From contig JAYWVB010000002.1 of NCBI GenBank assembly GCA_039881045.1, positions 930,001 through 994,000 on the forward strand: a stretch of 64,000 nucleotides of DNA, given 5' to 3'. The position numbers were made by a program, and so were the translations under genes. Source of the DNA: Chaetomium olivaceum. Taxonomy: Eukaryota > Ascomycota > Sordariomycetes > Sordariales > Chaetomiaceae. Of the stretch, positions 22,426 through 34,500 are shown in pieces. Every line of letters starts with the position of its first letter. Positions within the stretch are counted from its first letter, which is position 1. The notes under the pieces were generated by a model. That model had not been told where the DNA came from and searched no databases. It saw only the letters and a program-made list of their open reading frames with translations.

Positions 22426-24529
22426 TTAGCTCCCAAACACTGAAAGAGAATTCTGAATCATCCAGTCGATACCCTCGCGCGCCAGCTGTCCCATTCCAGG
22501 TACGACACCCTCTCGGCGTCCCAAACAATGTTCTTCCCCACTCCACCGCCGGCCTTGTGATCGTATACCGGCCATTGCAAGCCCGACGACCCCCCCTCCG
22601 GTGGGATCCATGCCGACGAAGAAGCGCACCCAGGCATCGGACATGGCCTTGGCCACGACCTTGTACGATTCGGGGGCGTTCTCAAAGGGATTGATCGCGT
22701 ATCCCACGCCAGCGATGTTGTAGAACACGAAGGCGACCTCGGTGAAGTGGGCGGCGGACATGTATGCTATTAGTTGCGGCGGTTAGTTTGTTGAGAACTC
22801 TCTACTACCTAGGTACTCCATGCTGCATCCAAATCAGTTGTAACACGTACCAGGGGACCCGGATGGCGTCACCTCGAACCTGTAGCTGTAAGCCGGGACG
22901 CCGTGCTTGGACCATTCAATGACACCTCTGCGTCTCTGGTAGGATTGTATCCTATTAATAATTTAGGGAACAGATCAGCCGCTGTGTATTTCAAGCCAGT
23001 CAAGCCTGTCAATGTGAGTGTGAACCGTCTCCTCCTTACCAGTCACCGTAGATCGCTGCCGATCGCCTGTACTGTAAACCCAGGAACGAAGCCTCAGGCA
23101 CCTCTGGCGTCAGGACTGGGAACTTGTCCAGTGACGGAACGCCTACGGCCTGGATATTGGGATACAGACCAAACAATTCGGTCAGAAAACCGGGCAGGTT
23201 GGGGCCTGGCCCCAGGATGATCGTCGACGCCGACTCGGCCATCTCGTCATCGGTGTTAATTGGACCCCCGCTGACGCTCTTGTTCTGGCCAAACGACGCG
23301 CCCTCGTCGGTGTTCTGGCCGACGAGGATGGGGATGCGGGGGAACCTGCCGTCGCGAAGCTGGCGAGACGGATAGTCGGCGATGAAATCACCGTCCATTG
23401 CGGGCAGCCAGACGGCGACGTTCAGGGTTCTGTTGTTGAGGACGGACATGAGATCTGGGAGCGCGAGGGAGCGCAGGCATTGCAGTGAGGCTGGCGTCCC
23501 AAGCGTTGGAGCGCATGCGGTTGCGGACACGAGTCTGTTGTAGGCGGCTTGTGGGGCGTCTGTGTTGTTGAGACCACCGGGGGTGCGGTAGTGAAGAATG
23601 CCTCCGAAGCCAGACTGGGCAGCGGCCGCCCGGAAGAGGCCGTCGTCACGGCCTGGGAAAGCAAGATGACACGGCTCGTCAGCTATCCGGAATTGACGAC
23701 AAGAGAGCCAGAGCCAAAAAGAGAGGGTTGGGCCTCACCATTGTAGGCAAACAACTGGGCGTTGATGCTGATTGCTCCTGCGCTTTCGCCCCACAAGGTC
23801 ACCTTTTCGGGAGAACCCCCGAAACTGGCAATGTTCTCCTTGATCCAACGCAGAGCAAGCCTCTGGTCCCTGAACCCGAGGTTGGTTGCGCCCGCGGCCT
23901 GCACTTCGGGGCCGGATATGAAGCCAAAGACGGCTAGGCGGTAGTTGAAGCTCACTGAGATGATCGGGGTGCCCAGGTCGACACTGTTCTGGACGATGAA
24001 GGAGAGATTGTACCGTCTGTCAGCGGAGCCTCCCATGGTGAGGCCACCGCCATGGATCCAGACAGCCACAGGAAGCTGGGCGGCTGGGTCAATCCCGGTC
24101 GGGCGGACCACGTTGATGTACAAACAGTCCTCGGACATGTCGTAGCCCACCATGTCCGGGCCAAAGCCTACGCAGTGGCGCGGGTACGAGGTCGCGTTAC
24201 GGACACCGCCCCACGCGGAGTCGAGAGACTCGGCAACAGCAAAGCGGGCGGGTTTCTAAGGGGTGGGTAGCGTTGGCAATCGTCTAAAGAGCGACGAGCT
24301 TGGGGTTTGCAGAACAAACCTGCGCAAACGGCATGCCGAGGAAGAGGTCCTGCTTGTAATTGGCGTTGCACAGTCCGGCGTACGTGCCGTTTCTCACAGT
24401 GACCGTCGGGGCCGCATTTCGGCATCCTTTCACGGAGCTACCGTCGGCTTCTCGCCCGAGCAAAGATGCTGCGCCAGCGGACGAGAGGAGCAGCCAGGCG
24501 GCCCCAATTGATGGTACCAGCATGCTCAA
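22426..24529 (-). CDS. Secreted type-B carboxylesterase/lipase, with two indels near the C-terminus
   Basis: This is an alpha/beta-hydrolase that cleaves carboxylic esters outside the cell. Five exons fit: 24320-24529, 23739-24255, 23040-23652, 22851-22951 and 22426-22766. They sum to 1782 nt, about 593 residues. A signal peptide is seen in MSMLVPSIGAAWLLLSSAGAAS. Family motifs are LFLGMPFAQ, the SEDCLYINVVRP signature, VWIHGGG (oxyanion hole), the nucleophile serine in WGESAGAISI, TDEGASF (likely acidic residue) and AAHFTEVAFVF (likely catalytic His). In the last exon the frame changes at a seven-G run near 22595 (one G too many) and returns near 22480 (one base lost). The middle-frame reading GLQWPVYDHK restores the usual C-terminal motif. 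It is divergent from the FAD monooxygenase, 960 bp away. Confidence 0.88.
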
Positions 24530-25492
24530 GGCGTCAGTGCGCTAATAGTAGTGACCTCGGGGGTGCCGATGCGTCGATATTCAAACACAGCTGAGAAGAG
24601 AGACAGGAAGAGGCGTTCATGAACCGCACACCAGCCGTTGACCATGAAAATAAGTAACCTCTCCTCTCTCAAAACGTTGAGTGTGTGGTGTGTTTCTGTA
24701 TCATGCACGACGCCCCCTGTTACCCCCACGGCATCTCCATTCTTCCGTCCCACTCACCCACGCTCGCGCGAGCAAAAGCGGCGTATCGGTACTCACCCCG
24801 GCTCACCCGGCTCACCCAGACCGACCCCACCCCAGTTAGTACGTGAGCTGGAGTCGTGTGCGCAAGAGTTCGATATTCCCTTCAAACACACAAATATAGT
24901 CCTACAAAGTACCCTAAGGTACCTATGTACCTACATGGTAGTTACATCGCCCCACCTACAGCATAGGTAATCAGATTCATATTTCACGACTTGGCAGCTA
25001 TACCTCTAAGTGATCAGCCCAACTTCCTAAGAAAATGCGGTATGAAATATTTTGATGTTCGTGGCAGCTGTCCGAGTCTGTCGGCAAGACGAGAAACAAG
25101 ACACGTCACACGTGCGGGAGGCAAAGTTCGAGAAAGCACAGGACAATATAGCTACCTTAGACAAGCCTTAGGTGGTAAATACCTAGGTAACTAGGCAGAT
25201 TGCTTGAGTCACCGATTCCTGAGACTGTTGGGAGTTCCGGCGATCGCGGAGACAAAACATGGGCGGACAAATCAGACACTTACCTGTGCTTCATGACGTC
25301 GTATTATCGTATACCTCGCTCCCGCGCTGCATTTATATCTCCGGTAATACCGACATACACGTACCTAGCAGCAACGCCTGTGGCCGATCGGCTATGGTTA
25401 TATATATATATATATATAAGCCTGCTTCATTCGATTCGAATCGGTTTTTTTTTTTTTTCTCTTCAACAGGCCAACAGGCATACATCTCCATA
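24530..25492. promoter_or_regulatory. Shared divergent promoter of esterase and FAD monooxygenase
   Basis: No gene is found. The stretch contains short direct GGCTCACCC repeats near 24800, a (TA)10 tract at 25399-25418 and a T run at 25445-25458 just before the monooxygenase start. Coordinated control of the two genes is possible but not shown. Confidence 0.4.
25399..25418. repeat. (TA)10 tract
   Basis: Ten TA dinucleotides lie about 75 bp upstream of the monooxygenase start codon. The position allows a TATA-like role, but a simple microsatellite is equally possible. Confidence 0.8.
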
Positions 25493-26942
25493 ATGGCAAC
25501 AACTCCACCCCTCCGTATCCTCATTTCTGGGGCGGGCATAGCAGGCCCTGCTCTTGCACTATGCCTCTCTCGCTATGGAGTTTCGGCCGAGATAACCATT
25601 GTTGAGCGACACCATGAGCTGCGGGCAAGCGGCCAGCAGATTGATATCAGAGGTCAGGGTCTGGTATGGCTCCCAGCCGGAATATTCATGGAATCTGGCA
25701 ACCTGAGTGGTACTATTGCTTCCGAGCCAAGCTGACGAGGCCTAATTATAGGAAGCGATGAAGTGGATGGGAATCGAAGCGAAAGTCAAAGAAAGAGTAG
25801 TTGATGAAAAGGGATTGGTTTTGGCTGATAGGAGTGGAAGGAGAGCCGTGGTGTTTGGGAAAGAACCCAGGAAGGGAGACGGTGAAGGGAGCCGGGGGAA
25901 GCAGAAGCGGCAGGGGTTGAGTGCAGAATGGTTAGTACTGGTCGCATAACGTCATCGACTGTCAACATAACTGACATTATCGCTGATAACTAGGGAAATT
26001 ATGCGTGGTGACTTGTCCCGAATCCTTTACGATGAAACGGCGGGCCTAGAAGGCGTTAGCTACCGCTTCGGTGTCAGCATCCGCGATTTCGACGCAAGCG
26101 ACGAGTGCGTTCGTGTTCGGTTTACCGACGGCACAGAGGACATGTATGACCTGCTTGTCGGGGCTGACGGAATTGGGTCGAAGGTCCGGAAGTTCATGTT
26201 TGGGGACCGCGACGAATACAAACATCCGCCATTTCGATTTGTTCTCCGCCTTTTACACAATCCCTCCCGCTGCTTCTGACACTTACGAGGCTATTGCGTG
26301 TTCGCTACCGAACCGGCGGAATGTTTTGATACGGAAAGAGAGAGGACTGTCTCAGAGTATACCTGGGATTTCGTGGCCATGACCAAGCCCTCAGCGAGGC
26401 ACTGAAGAGTGGTACGACGGAGGAGCAGAAGGAGGCTTGGGCCAAGATCTTCCAGGATGTGAAGAAGTCGTGGCAGATTGGGCGTTTCCTCGATGGCTTG
26501 CTCAACGCTAAAGAAGCGGCGGATTTTTACCCAAGAGATTGCGCAAATACGGGCCGATATCTGGTCTCAAGGCCGAGTTACACTACTGGGAGATGCGGGT
26601 TATTGTCCGTCCCTCTTGACAGGGATGGGAACCTCCCTTGCGCTAGCTGGGGCCTACGTTTTGGCAGGGGAAATCTCCCAGCATTGTTGCGAGGAAGCGG
26701 GAGCGAAAAACATTCCAGTGGCGCTCAAAGCATACGAAGACACCCTCCGGCCATTTGTGCTTCACGTGCAGAACACGCCTATCAAGTGGATATTGAGAAT
26801 CTTTGTCCCACGGTCAATCTGGGCGATACGGACGGTGCGATGCATTTTGTGGATAGGAACCGTGTTGAGAATTGACAAGCTGTTGGCATGGTTTACAGAG
26901 GATGATAGTAGTGGCAGTTGGCGTCTGCCTCAATATGAGTAG
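25493..26942 (+). CDS. FAD-dependent monooxygenase (PHBH/TetX-like), with frameshifts
   Basis: This is a flavoprotein hydroxylase using FAD and NAD(P)H on small, often aromatic, substrates. Three exons fit: 25493-25663, 25752-25930 and 25994-26942. The FAD-binding Rossmann motif is ISGAGIAGPALALCLSRYG at about residues 11-29. The next hallmark, DIRGQGLEAMKWMG, spans the first splice junction. The DG motif occurs as LLVGADGIGSKVRK, and the second FAD motif as GRVTLLGDAGYCPSLLTGMGTSLALAGAYVLAGE. In exon 3 the frame changes near 26228 (after RDEYKH), 26345 and 26525. The pieces read on in neighbouring frames, giving about 432 residues. The C-terminal IKWILRIFVPRSIWAIR segment is hydrophobic and could touch a membrane. 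The substrate is unknown. Confidence 0.87.
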
Positions 26943-28019
26943 CGGCGGTTAGATTAACTGACATCTACGACTTCCGAATATTATTTCTAGGGATGTATTA
27001 TTATATAGGTTAGCTTTAGGGGCTATGCTAGAACATAGTTTGGGTGGGCTAGAACATAGTTTGGGTGGGCTAGAACATAGTTTGGGTGGGCTAGAAATAG
27101 TTTGGGTGGGCTAGAACATAGTTTGGGTGGACTACGAGATATTTGTTTTCATTGCCCGAACTACTAAGGTGATCCAGGAAGCCCTCGGCGGGAAATTGTA
27201 GCAGGACTTACCGATCGGTCTAGAAATTGCTTAAAGTCTAAAGGTTTGCGATAGGTACCTAGTTGTTAGACGAAGATAGGAGCGCTGTCAACACTAGCTG
27301 AAAGCTGTAGAATGTGGGTCAAGATCTGTACACAAGTCTGTGTAGTTCTGGACCAACGTCCCCCCCGTTTTGATAGCCTGACCAGGGATCGGATGTGGCC
27401 CGATAAAGCTAAATAAAATACGGCACTCTAAGAAACCCTTGGGTTGAACCAGGCGCTCCCCCCATACCTCTCCTATAACTCCCTTAAATCTCTCTTGAGT
27501 CTTCTTTTTTGATCCTGTTTTATTACGGTACAGTGAGCTCGCACCCAGCCATCTTCAACACACCTTCCCGTATAATCCTAACGAGCTTGTAGGAAGAGCC
27601 AATGGCATCCGGCATGCGCGTGACCTCACTGTGAGGCCTTTGGAATTCTAAAATAACCACCGATTCAGACTTTCGAAGTCTAACAGGGCAATGATCTATC
27701 CGTCTGCCTGACTGCCGCCACCAAGTATGATGATAAGCACTCCGACCTGCTCTAAGTACGCCTGGCCCGTTCCGTATTCAGGACAAGCCATCTCCTAAAC
27801 TTTTCCCTGTCAAAACTACTGAGTCTCTGTATCGGACCCATCTGGTAGTTCTCAGACAAAATACTTGTCAAGACGAACTCCCTCAGATTGTTTTTACTGA
27901 GCAGGGAAATACCCCATTATGTTTCTGACCCAACAGCCCCCGGAGAGCCCTACCAAGGCAAGTGATCTCAAGCGTGTCATAGTTTCACAACCACCCGACT
28001 CGTGGTTACTCTGTGGGAC
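26943..28019. other. Intergenic region with minisatellite
   Basis: It contains the 21-bp array at 27027-27130 and then about 900 bp of AT-richer DNA without an intact ORF. Parts look like decayed sequence, but no transposon motif could be confirmed. Confidence 0.5.
27027..27130. repeat. 21-bp minisatellite, five copies
   Basis: Five head-to-tail copies of GCTAGAACATAGTTTGGGTGG occur. The fourth is 20 bp because one C is missing. The array starts 85 bp downstream of the monooxygenase stop codon. Confidence 0.95.
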
Positions 28020-29154
28020 ATGGAACTTCCCATCAACGTCGCCGATATCTTCTCCATTGCTCCGGCATACAACTTCTTTGGCGAGGGTATTTTTGTGCTG
28101 TGCGCCATTAAGAGCTGGGTATGAGCCTGTCCATTTATCAAAAAACATTCCATCTAACACACTACATAAAGAGCGAGCAATAGTCGCCGAGCTCATCGAT
28201 AACAGCGAGTAACAGCGAGCAAGGTCTCGCGCTGTGGTATCCGGTCAAGTTGAAGTGCCCTACTAGTGCATAGATCAGGTCGTATCGATCTCAATGCCCT
28301 CTTGCCAACTTTTACCTGTGCAGGCGCTCGTTTCCTCGCTACTTTCAACGACGATGATGGCAACGCCACACTTTTGGTGGCCTGTGACGACGGAATTTGA
28401 CACTTACCGCGACTCTCCTGATCAAAAGTCATCACTGGCAAAGCACCCCCAAACATCCCCAACATGAGCGGCAAGCTCCTCCGCCAGGCTCAATAACGCG
28501 ATCCAACGAAGTATCAAACACCACCAAAGTCAGCTTCAACACCCTCACCGCCGGCACCGTGGTCAGCGTTGTTGTGGTCAAGAGCGTCTTCGACATGATA
28601 GAGCTCGCCTACGAATCCATCACGCACGGAGCCGACGCTGCCCTCGGCTTCTTCAGCTCCGGCAAAATCATCAAGGTAATCGACCTCATCACAGGGACCA
28701 TCGCGGCCAGCCGGGGACCCGAAACTCCCCGCACCGCACCTCCGCCAGTGGATCACCTGCCTGGCCCTCTTCCGGCTCTCGGTCAACGACATCGGCCTAG
28801 GGATCCCGAGCCGCGAGGTCATCGAGAAGATCAGCGCGTGCGTCAACCTAGCCGTCACGCTGGCAAATTTTAGCTCGTACCAGGTGGTGTACTACTACGA
28901 GATGGCGGAGGAGTGGACGGACAAAGATGACAAGATGACGGAAATTTACAGAGTGAATAACACCCTCAACACCATCGCGGGTATTGGCAGCTTCACGGCG
29001 AATATAGGCAAAGCTGGAGGCGCCGCATATGACGGCGATTGGGGTAGTGGTCATCACGGTGGGAAAATATGGGTTGACGGCAATGAAGGGGTTCGTGTTT
29101 GAGGAGAAGTATAAGAAGAAGCAGGAGACGAGGTTAGTGGCGCCTTCGTCTTAG
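28020..29154 (+). CDS. Unidentified membrane protein (model uncertain)
   Basis: I do not recognise this gene. Coding-like sequence runs in pieces. The first is a short stretch from ATG 28020 (MELPINVADIFSIAPAYN.., then GEGIFVLCAIKSW), followed by a GTATGA donor at 28113. A second piece from about 28464 begins MSGKLLRQAQ and needs a frame change. It includes VSFNTLTAGTVVSVVVVKSVF, GADAALGFFSSGKIIKVIDL and, after another shift near 28740, WITCLALFRLSVNDIGLGIP, then SYQVVYYYEMAEEWTDKDDK. After a third shift near 29030 comes a hydrophobic MTAIGVVVITVGKYG helix and a lysine-rich tail ending at 29154. At least three hydrophobic segments suggest a membrane protein. Whether the first piece is exon 1 of the same gene is inference. 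Confidence 0.45.
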
Positions 29155-31552
29155 GGGGACTCGGAGCCGGTGAGGACTGTCGTGGAGTTTGGATAGGATT
29201 TCGCATCTTTTCTCCACACGATAATTGAATCTTTAGGACAGCAGAATGAGCAATATGAATCATCATGACAGAGGTACTAGAAAACTTGAACGCGGTTAAA
29301 CTACGGTTTCTAAATAGGTACATGTAGTAGTCATATCTAATAGGTAACGCTTTACAGGAAGGGCAAATGACTAGGTATAGGTGAAGAGTAAATGCCGAAA
29401 TGGTGTACAAAATGGTACCAAGTAGGTGGTGAGTTGCTTGCTGGGTTAAGGGTGCCGAAAAGAGCGGGTCGAGCCTCCCTCTCTTCCTCGGGAGCTCGGT
29501 ACCTGCAGTAGACAGCTTGATTAATAACCCACTTCTCCTTCTCCGAGACCTCCAGTACAAACTTCATCTCCAGTTCTCGCTTCCTCCCTGACGTTCTTTG
29601 TGTCTCGGAACCTCCGCACGTGGTTGTGCCCCCGAGCGACACTACTCTCGTTTCGGCGGCCGTTGGTCCAGATTCAGGCCTTTTGTGGTCGCTCTCCCCG
29701 AACCGATCGCCATGGAGGATGTCTCGGTCGGGCTTAGCGTGCGCACGGCCGTGGGTTCCCGCCAACGGGCCCTGTTTTGGAAGTTGATGAGAGCTCGGAC
29801 CTGGCTGGTTCGGGCCAGGGGCGTTTGCAAGGCGCTGTTTGTGGAAACGAGGGGCACATCGCCAAAATGCCCCACGACAATTGCTGGTAGTTATGCAGGC
29901 AAACTCACCGAGCAAGCGGGAGGAGCGTGGAGGGGGTTGCGGACGGCTCTGTGCCGTCTTCTTCTCGAATGCCACTCGCGGAACGATCCGATGCCGAGAC
30001 TCGTTCGTCCCATGTCCCGCGTCCCGCAGGATGCTAAGATGAAGCCTGCGGATGAAAGTCAGGGCGTGCAGCTCTGTCATGCAGCAAGGTTGTTTCGAAC
30101 CTCACACCCGCCTATCAAAGCTTCAGGGTACGCTGGGCCTCTCAAGTTTCTCAACGGCGTTTGAGCATTGACCGGCACGATGGGTTACATCTGGGTTGCC
30201 CCGCGATCCCTCAAGAGGGCCGAGCTGGGTGACGATCCCTCTATCGGAGGGTCACGGCCGACATGGCTTGCTAGAGTTGAAAAGGACGATTCCAAGTTGC
30301 CCGTCACGCCCGGGCGCTGTGTGCGGCATGTGATCCTGCTTTGCATTTCACAGAGGTCCCTGCTGTGTGGTAAACTGCTTTACTTGTAAGGTAGCGCCGC
30401 CAGAAACCCGAGAATCCGAAACCTCCAAAGCCCGACCTTTCGGTACCCAGTGGACATTCCATCGTCCGAAACGTAGAGGCGTGCACGTCAAACAGGTAAT
30501 CCAGAGACACGTCCGTACCTATACTCGGTATATGATTGATCGAGAATGATAATGAGGAATGGGGAGCCGTGTCACAATGAGGATATCACTCGGCGTATAA
30601 TCAATCGTCAAGAGCCTCCGACTCAGAAATGGGGCCCGGGGTTCCATGCTTCGAGAGACTGGACCCAACCCCAGACTCGGTTGCATGCAGGGCCCACCTA
30701 CCAGAACCCCCCCCACAGGGCGGTGGTGTTTGCAGTGAACGCCCACATCCAGCCACTGGCAGCTTCGAGCAGTCACCAATTCCCAGACGGACGCCCCGGC
30801 GCCAGGAACGGGCGGCCAGTTGCGTGCAAACCCCTCCTTGGCCTTGCATTCCATCATTCTTTTTTTACTTTCTTCCTTTCTTTTTCCTCGTAGCGGTCTA
30901 CCCTCTGCTTGCCGAATGTGACTAGGCCCACTTGCAACCAAGAAGCTGGAAGAAGCCATCAACGCAGCCAGCCGTCTCGACAAAAAGAACCCGAGCAGCG
31001 ACTTGGGCAGCGGAGTCAAAAGTTGCTGAAAAGCTGCACATTCTTGGGCTAGCTTCGATAAGTTACCAGGTACTTTATCGCCAGGCCCAGGGTCACCCCC
31101 AGCGTGCCCCATTGTCACCTCTTGCAGCTTCAGGGGACGCGTTTGTAATTTGCGCTACCCCCGGTCGGCGCAATCAAATAAACAAGGGGGAATCCCCAAA
31201 CGGCGCCCAGACAAGTGAAGCATTTTCCCCAAAAAATACCCGCGCTTCGAGACAGGAGAATCCTCGACATTTGGGGGAGAGCAGCAGATGACGAACCTAT
31301 GCACCGGAGCATAATTCTTTTTTGCGGGGTCATTGGTGTCGAGTTCTGCCTCCGGCATTGAGACTTGCACAGTTCGTGTGCCGTACCGAGCGGTCTCTCG
31401 CGCCTGTCCCACGGTTTTCCCTGTGCGGCACCCATCACCGGCGGAAAAAGGCGATCGGGCCAGTCCCACCGCGCCGGCTCAAATCGACCGATTCGCGCCC
31501 GAACCCCCTTAACAAGGTCCACGCCGCCCGCTTCGCAGCCGCCGCCGCCAAC
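29155..31552. other. Gene-free region upstream of the kinesin gene
   Basis: Overlapping ORFs of 188 codons (+) and 242 codons (-) at 29.35-30.16 kb have no recognisable domain and shadow each other, so I do not call them. The region just before 31553 is rich in A-runs and C and probably contains the kinesin promoter and leader. Confidence 0.5.
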
Positions 31553-34500
31553 ATGGCGAGCTCACCACCAGGTTCGCCGGGCATCATGCCTCAACGACCC
31601 ATGAGCGCCATGGTACGCCCATCACCGAGGAGCAATAGTCGCATGAGTATGCAGAGCAGGACGGGTGGAGGAAGCAGGGCATCGGACGAGGACTCAAAAA
31701 CCGCCGTCAAAGTCGGTGAGTACACAACATCCGGCCACAACCCCGCCGGTATCTGGCAGTCGGAGCGTGTCACGACCTCCCGGACAGCTGCATTCTGACT
31801 TTTTTTCTTTTCTTTCCCTCTTCTTTTAGCCGTTCGCGTCCGCCCACCCCTGCAGCCGACCGACCCGGGCTACGAGCTCATACCACAGCGCTTCCAGCGG
31901 TCAATGGTTCAGGTCCAGTCGCCGACTAGTCTTGCGATCGAGTCGCCACAAGGGCGCAAACTCTTTGTTTTTGACAGGGTATTCACCCCCGAGGTTGACC
32001 AAGCGGGGGTCTGGGAGTACCTGGAAGAGTGCATCACCGCGTTTACCCAAGGGTACAATGTCTCGCTTCTCGCCTACGGCCAGTCCGGCGCCGGGAAGTC
32101 GTATACGATGGGAACCTCGGGTCCCATCGAGCAAGAGGACACCGATGTCATGGGTGAGTAGTCTCGCGCTGCCGTTTCGCGCCCATCTTATGCGCGCCAT
32201 CGCTGACTTTGCCTCTCTACCCCGCCGCTAGGTGTCATCCCACGCGCCGCGACCGCGCTCTTCGAACATTTGGAGGGCCCCAAGATTCGGAACCCCAACC
32301 GCAGTTCCATGTCCCAGCTCCGTACGCCTGCGCGGTACTCGGCGCAAGCGACTGGCGCCCCCCAAGCGGAGAAAAACTGGACGTTGCGTGCCTCGTACGT
32401 TGAGATCTACAACGAGCAGCTGAGGGATCTCCTAGCACCAGACAACGTTCCGCCACACGAACGAGGCACCGTCACCATCCGCGAGGACGTCAAGGGCAAC
32501 ATCCTCCTCACCGGTTTGCACCAATCGAAGTCAACTCAGTCGAGGATCTGATGAACGTCCTGAACCAAGGCTCCACCGTCCGCCAAACTGACGCGACAGC
32601 CATCAACGCCGGTCATCCGCTCTCACGCCGTCTTCAGCTTAAACCTCGTGCAGAAAAGAGCAAACAGCAAGCGACGACGGGTGCGGAGAAGCGTTTCTCG
32701 ATGCCGTTGGACGGACTGACTGGCGGCGGCGAGACGCTCGTGACTACCGACAGCAAGATGCACTTTGTCGACTTAGCCGGCAGCGAACGCCTCAAGAACA
32801 CGGTGCCCAGGGCGAGCGGGCCAAGGAAGGAATCTCGATTAACGGGGGCTTGCCGCGCTTGGCAAAGTCATTTCGCAGCTGTCGTCGCGGCAGGCCGGAC
32901 CCACGTGTCGTACCGGGACTCCAAGCTCACCCGCCCTCCAGGACTCACTGGGCGGGAATGCGATCACGTACATGATTGCCTGCGTGACGCCGGCCGAGTG
33001 TCCACCTCAGCGAAACGCTAAACACGGTGCAATATGCGCAGAGGGCCCGAGCGATCCAGAGCAAGCCGCGGATCCAACAGGTCGAGGAGGGTGACAAGCA
33101 GGCCATAATCGACCGGCTCAAGGCCGAGGTGGCATTCCTGCGGGACAAATCCGGAGTGCAGAACGGGGCGGGGCGAGCGCCGGACCCTGGCCCCTGGCGA
33201 GAGGTCCGAGCGGCAGAACGAGCGGAAGTTGAGCTGCAGAACCGGCTCCTTGATTCGGAGGAAAATTACAAGGCCTTGGGCCAGCGCCATGCAAAGCTCA
33301 TTGCCGAGATGGCAAAGGCAAGGGATGAGGAGGCCGCTGAAAACCAACACCGCGACGAAAACGCCGAAGACATTGCCACCGAGCGTCTGAAGATCAAACA
33401 GCTTCGCGCAGGCTGTGGAGCAGGTGGATTGGAGTATGAAAGACGATTCAGTCGTTGGAGCATTCTCTCGCTAGTACCCGGCTACCCTGGCTATCACTGA
33501 GGGGTCCTTGCTTGAAAAAGAGACCAAGTGCGCCTACACCGAAACCATCAACGGCCAGCTCCAATCACGACTGCAGAAGCTGATGGACCGTGAGACGAGT
33601 ACCGAAAACTATCTGCACGACCTGGAGGCTAAGTTGGATGGTCATACGTCGGGTGAGGAGAAGAACGCGACCATCATTATGGAGCTGCGTAAGGAGATCA
33701 CCCGCGTGCGCGAGAACGAGGCAACCTGCGAGGACTACATCTCGACACTGGAAGAGCGCCTCGCTGAAGCTGACCAAGATGCCGAGTTGATGCAGCGCGA
33801 AATTGACCGGTTAGAGCAGGTGGTCGAGCGGCAGCGCAGCCTCGGGAAACTGGACTCTCTCCTGTACGAACTCGACAACATTCAACAGGATGCGCCAGTC
33901 CCGAGCCCGAGACCGGACTGAGCAATGGCGCTGGCCACCGGCGCACGGCAAGCCGCAGCATTGCCGAGCACTCACGCAGCCAGAGCCATGTCAGCCGACA
34001 GAGCCAAATGGAGGAAACTATCCCGGAGAGCGGAGAGGAAGACATCCCCGAGGAAACCAACGAGCTGGCTGAGGAATCGGCCGACGAGCTGAAGGCGACC
34101 GCGGAAAACACCACAGACGCCACCACCCCCAAGACTTCGCGTGCTCATCTAGCAACAGAAACCCGCGCCGCCGAGTACTCTGCCAGCCCGGCGCAGTCCA
34201 AGTTTGTCGCCGACAAGCTCGACACCGTCACTCAGGAGCTACTCGGCCTGCGTGTGGAACACGAGTCGACACTTAACGAGTATGACCTGCTCCAAGCCAA
34301 GTATGAGGAAGCTCTTCGCGCGCTAGCCGACATGCAAGATGCGGTGGACGAGTCGCGGCACCCGCAACGCCCACGCGACTCGATGCTCTCGGTGGCCTCG
34401 CCGCTCCAAACGAGGCCGCACTCCTTCCTGTCTGACGCCAGGACCAACGACACAAGAGACGGCGCACATCTCTCGTTGAAGTCGCTCTCGTCTGAGCTGT

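Noticed and set aside
27340..27900. Possible LTR or decayed retroelement (AT-rich, T-run, coding-like fragments)
   Set aside because: No TG..CA ends, target duplication, primer site or polymerase motif could be found by eye. A genome-wide repeat search would decide.
29352..30164. Opposing 242- and 188-codon ORFs
   Set aside because: They overlap each other, show no domain or signal, and have no splice or codon support.
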